A stretch of DNA of 7,199 bases from Streptosporangiaceae bacterium. GTDB lineage: Bacteria > Actinomycetota > Actinomycetes > Streptosporangiales > Streptosporangiaceae. The translations under genes and the position numbers were made by a program. The notes under the pieces are model-generated. The model ran no database searches and was not told the origin of the DNA. It worked only from the letters and a program-made list of their open reading frames with translations. Position 1 is the stretch's first letter. The number at the start of each line of letters is the position of its first letter. Positions 6,301 through 7,199 of this stretch are shown here, in pieces. The DNA lies in the NCBI GenBank assembly GCA_030045215.1, contig JASIBJ010000389.1, positions 1-7,199 on the forward strand, read 5' to 3'.

Positions 6301-7199
6301 CGCAGGTCCGGCGGGATCACCGGGATGCAGTCGAGAACCATGCCCAGCGGGCTGTTGGAGGTGTTGAGGAACGCGGACACGACCTTGAGCCGCTTGAGCG
6401 CCCTGGCCTTGCGCTGGCCCTTGCCGGTGCGGATGATCTCGCGCAGGCTGTTGGCCTCGGCGTCGAGGTCGAAGCTGCCCACCCGCTCCTGGATCGCCTG
6501 CGCGCCCATGCCGCCGCGGAAGTACCGGCCGAAGCGGTCCCGCATCTCGCGGTAGAGCAGCTCGTCGCCCTCCAGGTCCTGGACCTTCAGGTTGCGGAAC
6601 CGGTTCCAGACCTCCTCGATCCGGTCGATCTCCCGCTGCGCGCGGTCGCGGATCTGCTTGCACTCGCGATCAGCGCTCTCCCTGACCTTGCGCCGTGCGT
6701 CACCCTTGGCGCCGGCCGCCTCGAGCTCGGCCAGGTCCTTCTCCAGCTTCGCCTGGCGCGCCTCGATGTCGGCGTCCCGGCGCTGCTCAAGCTGACCCTT
6801 CTCGACCGTGATCTTGGCCTCGAGGCTCGGCAGGTCCCGCGCACGGGCGTCCTCGTCCACGTAGGTGATCATGTAGGCGGCGAAGTAGATGACCTTCTCC
6901 AGGTCCTTCGGCGCCAGGTCGAGCAGGTAGCCCAGACGGCTTGGTACGCCCTTGAAGTACCAGATGTGTGTAACGGGAGCGGCCAGCTCAATGTGGCCCA
7001 TCCGCTCGCGGCGCACCTTGGCGCGGGTAACTTCGACCCCGCACCGCTCGCAGATGATGCCCTTGAACCTGACCCGCTTGTACTTACCGCAGTAGCACTC
7101 CCAGTCCCTGGTCGGGCCGAAGATCTTCTCGCAGAACAGCCCGTCCTTTTCCGGCTTCAGGGTCCGGTAGTTGATGGTCTCCGGCTTCTTGACCTCGCC
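3396..7199 (-). CDS. rpoC: DNA-directed RNA polymerase beta' subunit (N-terminus cut by right edge)
   Basis: Beta' forms the catalytic clamp half of RNA polymerase. 1267 residues are visible; comparison with the mycobacterial protein from memory suggests about 25 N-terminal residues are missing, for about 1292 in all. With in-window residue 1 at 7199, the first zinc site is Cys35, 37, 50, 53 (full-length 60, 62, 75, 78). A charged coiled coil at about 126-206 (nucleotides 6582-6824) is the insertion typical of actinobacteria. The Mg-binding NADFDGD is residues 508-514 (5658-5678). The bridge helix [20 protein letters not shown] lies near 4710-4765. The second zinc site is Cys at 4646-4644 plus the cluster [11 protein letters not shown] at 4412-4380. 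The trigger loop MRTFH is at 4280-4266. The C-terminus is [10 protein letters not shown], stop TAG. All catalytic residues are intact. rpoB is expected immediately upstream, beyond the window, in one operon; a strong terminator follows. Confidence 0.99.
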   Translation of the reverse strand, partial: GEVKKPETINYRTLKPEKDGLFCEKIFGPTRDWECYCGKYKRVRFKGIICERCGVEVTRAKVRRERMGHIELAAPVTHIWYFKGVPSRLGYLLDLAPKDLEKVIYFAAYMITYVDEDARARDLPSLEAKITVEKGQLEQRRDADIEARQAKLEKDLAELEAAGAKGDARRKVRESADRECKQIRDRAQREIDRIEEVWNRFRNLKVQDLEGDELLYREMRDRFGRYFRGGMGAQAIQERVGSFDLDAEANSLREIIRTGKGQRKARALKRLKVVSAFLNTSNSPLGMVLDCIPVIPPDLRPMVQLDGGRFATSDLNDLYRRVINRNNRLKRLLDLGAPEIIVNNEKRMLQEAVDSLFDNGRRGRPVTGPGNRPLKSLSDMLKGKQGRFRQNLLGKRVDYSGRSVIVVGPQLKLHQCGLPKEMAVELFKPFVMKRLVDLNHAQNIKSAKRMVERARPVVWDVLEEVITEHPVLLNRAPTLHRLGIQAFEPQLVEGKAIQIHPLVCTAFNADFDGDQMAVHVPLSAEAQAEARILMLSTNNILKPADGKPVTMPTLDMVIGIYWLTGQKDGAAGEGRAFGSVAEALMAYDRDELELQAKIQIRLTGITPPVGFEPPEGWEPGQPVRLETTLGRCLLNETLPDDYPFINFEVSRKQLSAIVNELAETYPKVEVAAALDALKDAGFHWATRSGVTVAMEDVVAPPNKREILDTYEKRADKVQREYERGLITDDERRQELIEIWTHATADVAQDMEKAFPGNNSVWMMVSSGAAGNLMQIRQIAGIRGLVSNPKGETIPRPIKSSFREGLSVLEYFISTHGARKGLADTALRTADSGYLTRRLVDVAQDVIVREEDCGTDRSLPLRIAAKSTVTGNVEKLPNIENTGTGRTLSEDVIGPDGTVLVAADSDLTEAMIDMLVNAGVESVRTYSVLVCQAKVGVCAKCYGRSLATGKRVDVGEAVGIIAAQSIGEPGTQLTMRTFHTGGVAGQDITHGLPRIQELFEARIPKGLAPISEVDGKVRIDEQDKARKIVIVPDDGSDEVSYQVSMRSRLLVADGDHVRVGQQLIAGAVNPHEVLRILGSREVQLHLVHEVQEVYRSQGVSIHDKHIEIIIRQMLKRVNVIESGDTELLPGELVERPKFEEVNRAVVEAGGTSAAGRPQLMGITKASLATESWLSAASFQETTRVLTDAAIHARSDSLVGLKENVIIGKLIPAGTGMQRYRSLRVEPTEEAKAAVYPPTSYDSPADYSFGQVSGQAIPLEEYDFGAYNR

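Overview
This window is a core housekeeping region of a high-GC actinobacterium. The evidence is the S12/S7/EF-G order, a beta' subunit carrying the long actinobacterial coiled-coil insertion near its N-terminus, near-identity of S12 and beta' in length and motifs to the mycobacterial and streptomycete proteins as I remember them, and strong G/C preference at third codon positions. The genus cannot be named from sequence reading alone.

Layout, left to right. The minus strand carries the start of the str operon: fusA (EF-G, cut by the left edge), rpsG (S7) and rpsL (S12), transcribed right to left as rpsL-rpsG-fusA. rpsL and rpsG are one base apart; rpsG and fusA are separated by 68 bases. A good sigma70-type promoter (TTGACC, 18-base spacer, TATTCT) lies at 1793-1822 and implies a leader of about 365 bases in front of rpsL. 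The leader holds several inverted repeats and a possible 44-codon upstream reading frame. From 1823 to 2328 no gene is recognised. On the plus strand, 2329-3132 encodes a complete DUF72 (YecE-like) protein of unknown biochemical role, divergent from the str operon and convergent with rpoC. A perfect 14-bp stem with a T-rich flank at 3327-3368 terminates rpoC and may also stop DUF72 transcripts. The rest, 3396-7199, is rpoC on the minus strand, missing only about 25 N-terminal codons beyond the right edge.

How the genes work together: rpoC supplies the catalytic subunit of RNA polymerase. rpsL and rpsG encode 30S decoding-region and head proteins, and fusA encodes the translocase, so the window joins transcription and translation machinery in the usual bacterial order. 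The DUF72 gene has no evident functional link to them.

I found no previously undescribed system. The points most worth a second look are Arg at the streptomycin-determining position 88 of S12, the TTG start of rpsL, the long structured rpsL leader with mutually exclusive pairings, and the lack of room for an E. coli-type S7 autoregulatory site between rpsL and rpsG.
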